From an uncultured candidate division Zixibacteria bacterium (GTDB taxonomy: Bacteria; Zixibacteria; MSB-5A5; GN15; FEB-12): a stretch of 5,468 nucleotides of DNA. The notes beneath the pieces were generated by a model. The model ran no database searches, had not been told where the DNA came from, and was given only the letters and a program-made list of their open reading frames with translations. Of the stretch, positions 5,359 through 5,468 are shown one piece after another (within the stretch, counting starts at the first letter, position 1; each line of letters opens with the position of its first letter). A program made the translations under genes and the position numbers. The stretch is taken from contig CAJVYT010000304.1 in assembly GCA_913009765.1 (NCBI GenBank), positions 1 through 5,468 on the forward strand, written 5' to 3'.

Positions 5359-5468
5359 AGATCGGAAGAGCGTCGTGTAGGGAAAGAGTGTAGATCTCGG
5401 TGGTCGCCGGATCATGAAAAACAAAAACAAAAAAACAATACGTAAAAGAATTTGAAATGCAAGTGTGT
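5359..5468 (-). other. Reverse-complement Illumina adapter and A-rich read-end tail (artefact)
   Basis: Bases 5359-5416 are the reverse complement of the same Illumina universal adapter found at the left end. They begin AGATCGGAAGAGCGTCGTG and carry two differences, G for T at 5410 and at 5416. Bases 5417-5468 are A-rich at first (AAAAACAAAAACAAAAAAAC) and continue as sequence I cannot assign. A noisy A run after the adapter is what a read produces beyond the end of its template. Nothing after 5358 should be treated as genomic. Confidence 0.97.

Noticed and set aside
6..5416. 58-bp terminal inverted repeats suggesting a transposon or integrated element
   Set aside because: Both copies are Illumina adapter sequence. 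There is no transposase, and the outer bases are read-end noise.
5417..5468. Possible genomic sequence after the right adapter
   Set aside because: It follows adapter directly, begins with a noisy A run and does not continue ssb. Its later part cannot be assigned to anything.

Overview
The window is the whole of a short assembled contig whose two ends are not biological. Bases 6-63 match the Illumina P5/TruSeq universal adapter exactly. Bases 5359-5416 are its reverse complement with two T-to-G differences. Outside the adapters lie a T5 run on the left and an A-rich tail on the right, as expected when reads run off the end of short library fragments. The organismal DNA is therefore about 64-5358.

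The native DNA is AT-rich and bacterial. The organism cannot be named from it. The region between the two divergent genes contains TTG-N20-TAnnTTTG-like promoter matches of the kind used by Bacteroidota and relatives. Several genes, however, also have strong AGGAG-type ribosome binding sites with GTG or TTG starts, which is less typical of classical Bacteroides. Bacteroidota or a neighbouring lineage is a weak inference. Untrimmed adapters suggest a draft, single-cell or metagenomic assembly.

Layout: 64-772 (minus) is a GT4-type glycosyltransferase cut off by the left end. It contains a G8 homopolymer in its GGAG motif. A roughly 120-bp divergent control region follows, with promoter matches, an inverted repeat that abuts both reading frames and a 10-bp palindrome. 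On the plus strand, 895-1989 is a GNAT-family acyltransferase. It overlaps by 4 bases (TTGA) a divergent CE4/NodB-like polysaccharide deacetylase homologue (1986-3395, TTG start). After a 107-bp gap come a small DPM1-like GT2 glycosyltransferase (3503-4195) and, overlapping it by ATGA, a predicted lipoprotein with seven TPR repeats (4192-5031). A probable terminator at 5101-5130 closes this group. The window ends with the first 36 codons of ssb (5249-5358), cut by the right adapter.

Two glycosyltransferases, an acyltransferase and a deacetylase-like protein next to each other look like part of a surface-glycan biosynthesis and modification locus. The TPR lipoprotein is joined to it translationally, but its role is unknown. 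ssb is a housekeeping gene and probably a separate transcription unit. I found no CRISPR array, transposase, tRNA, rRNA or toxin-antitoxin pair, and nothing that amounts to a clearly new system. The most useful observations are the adapter artefacts, the possible phase-variable G tract and the symmetric divergent control region.
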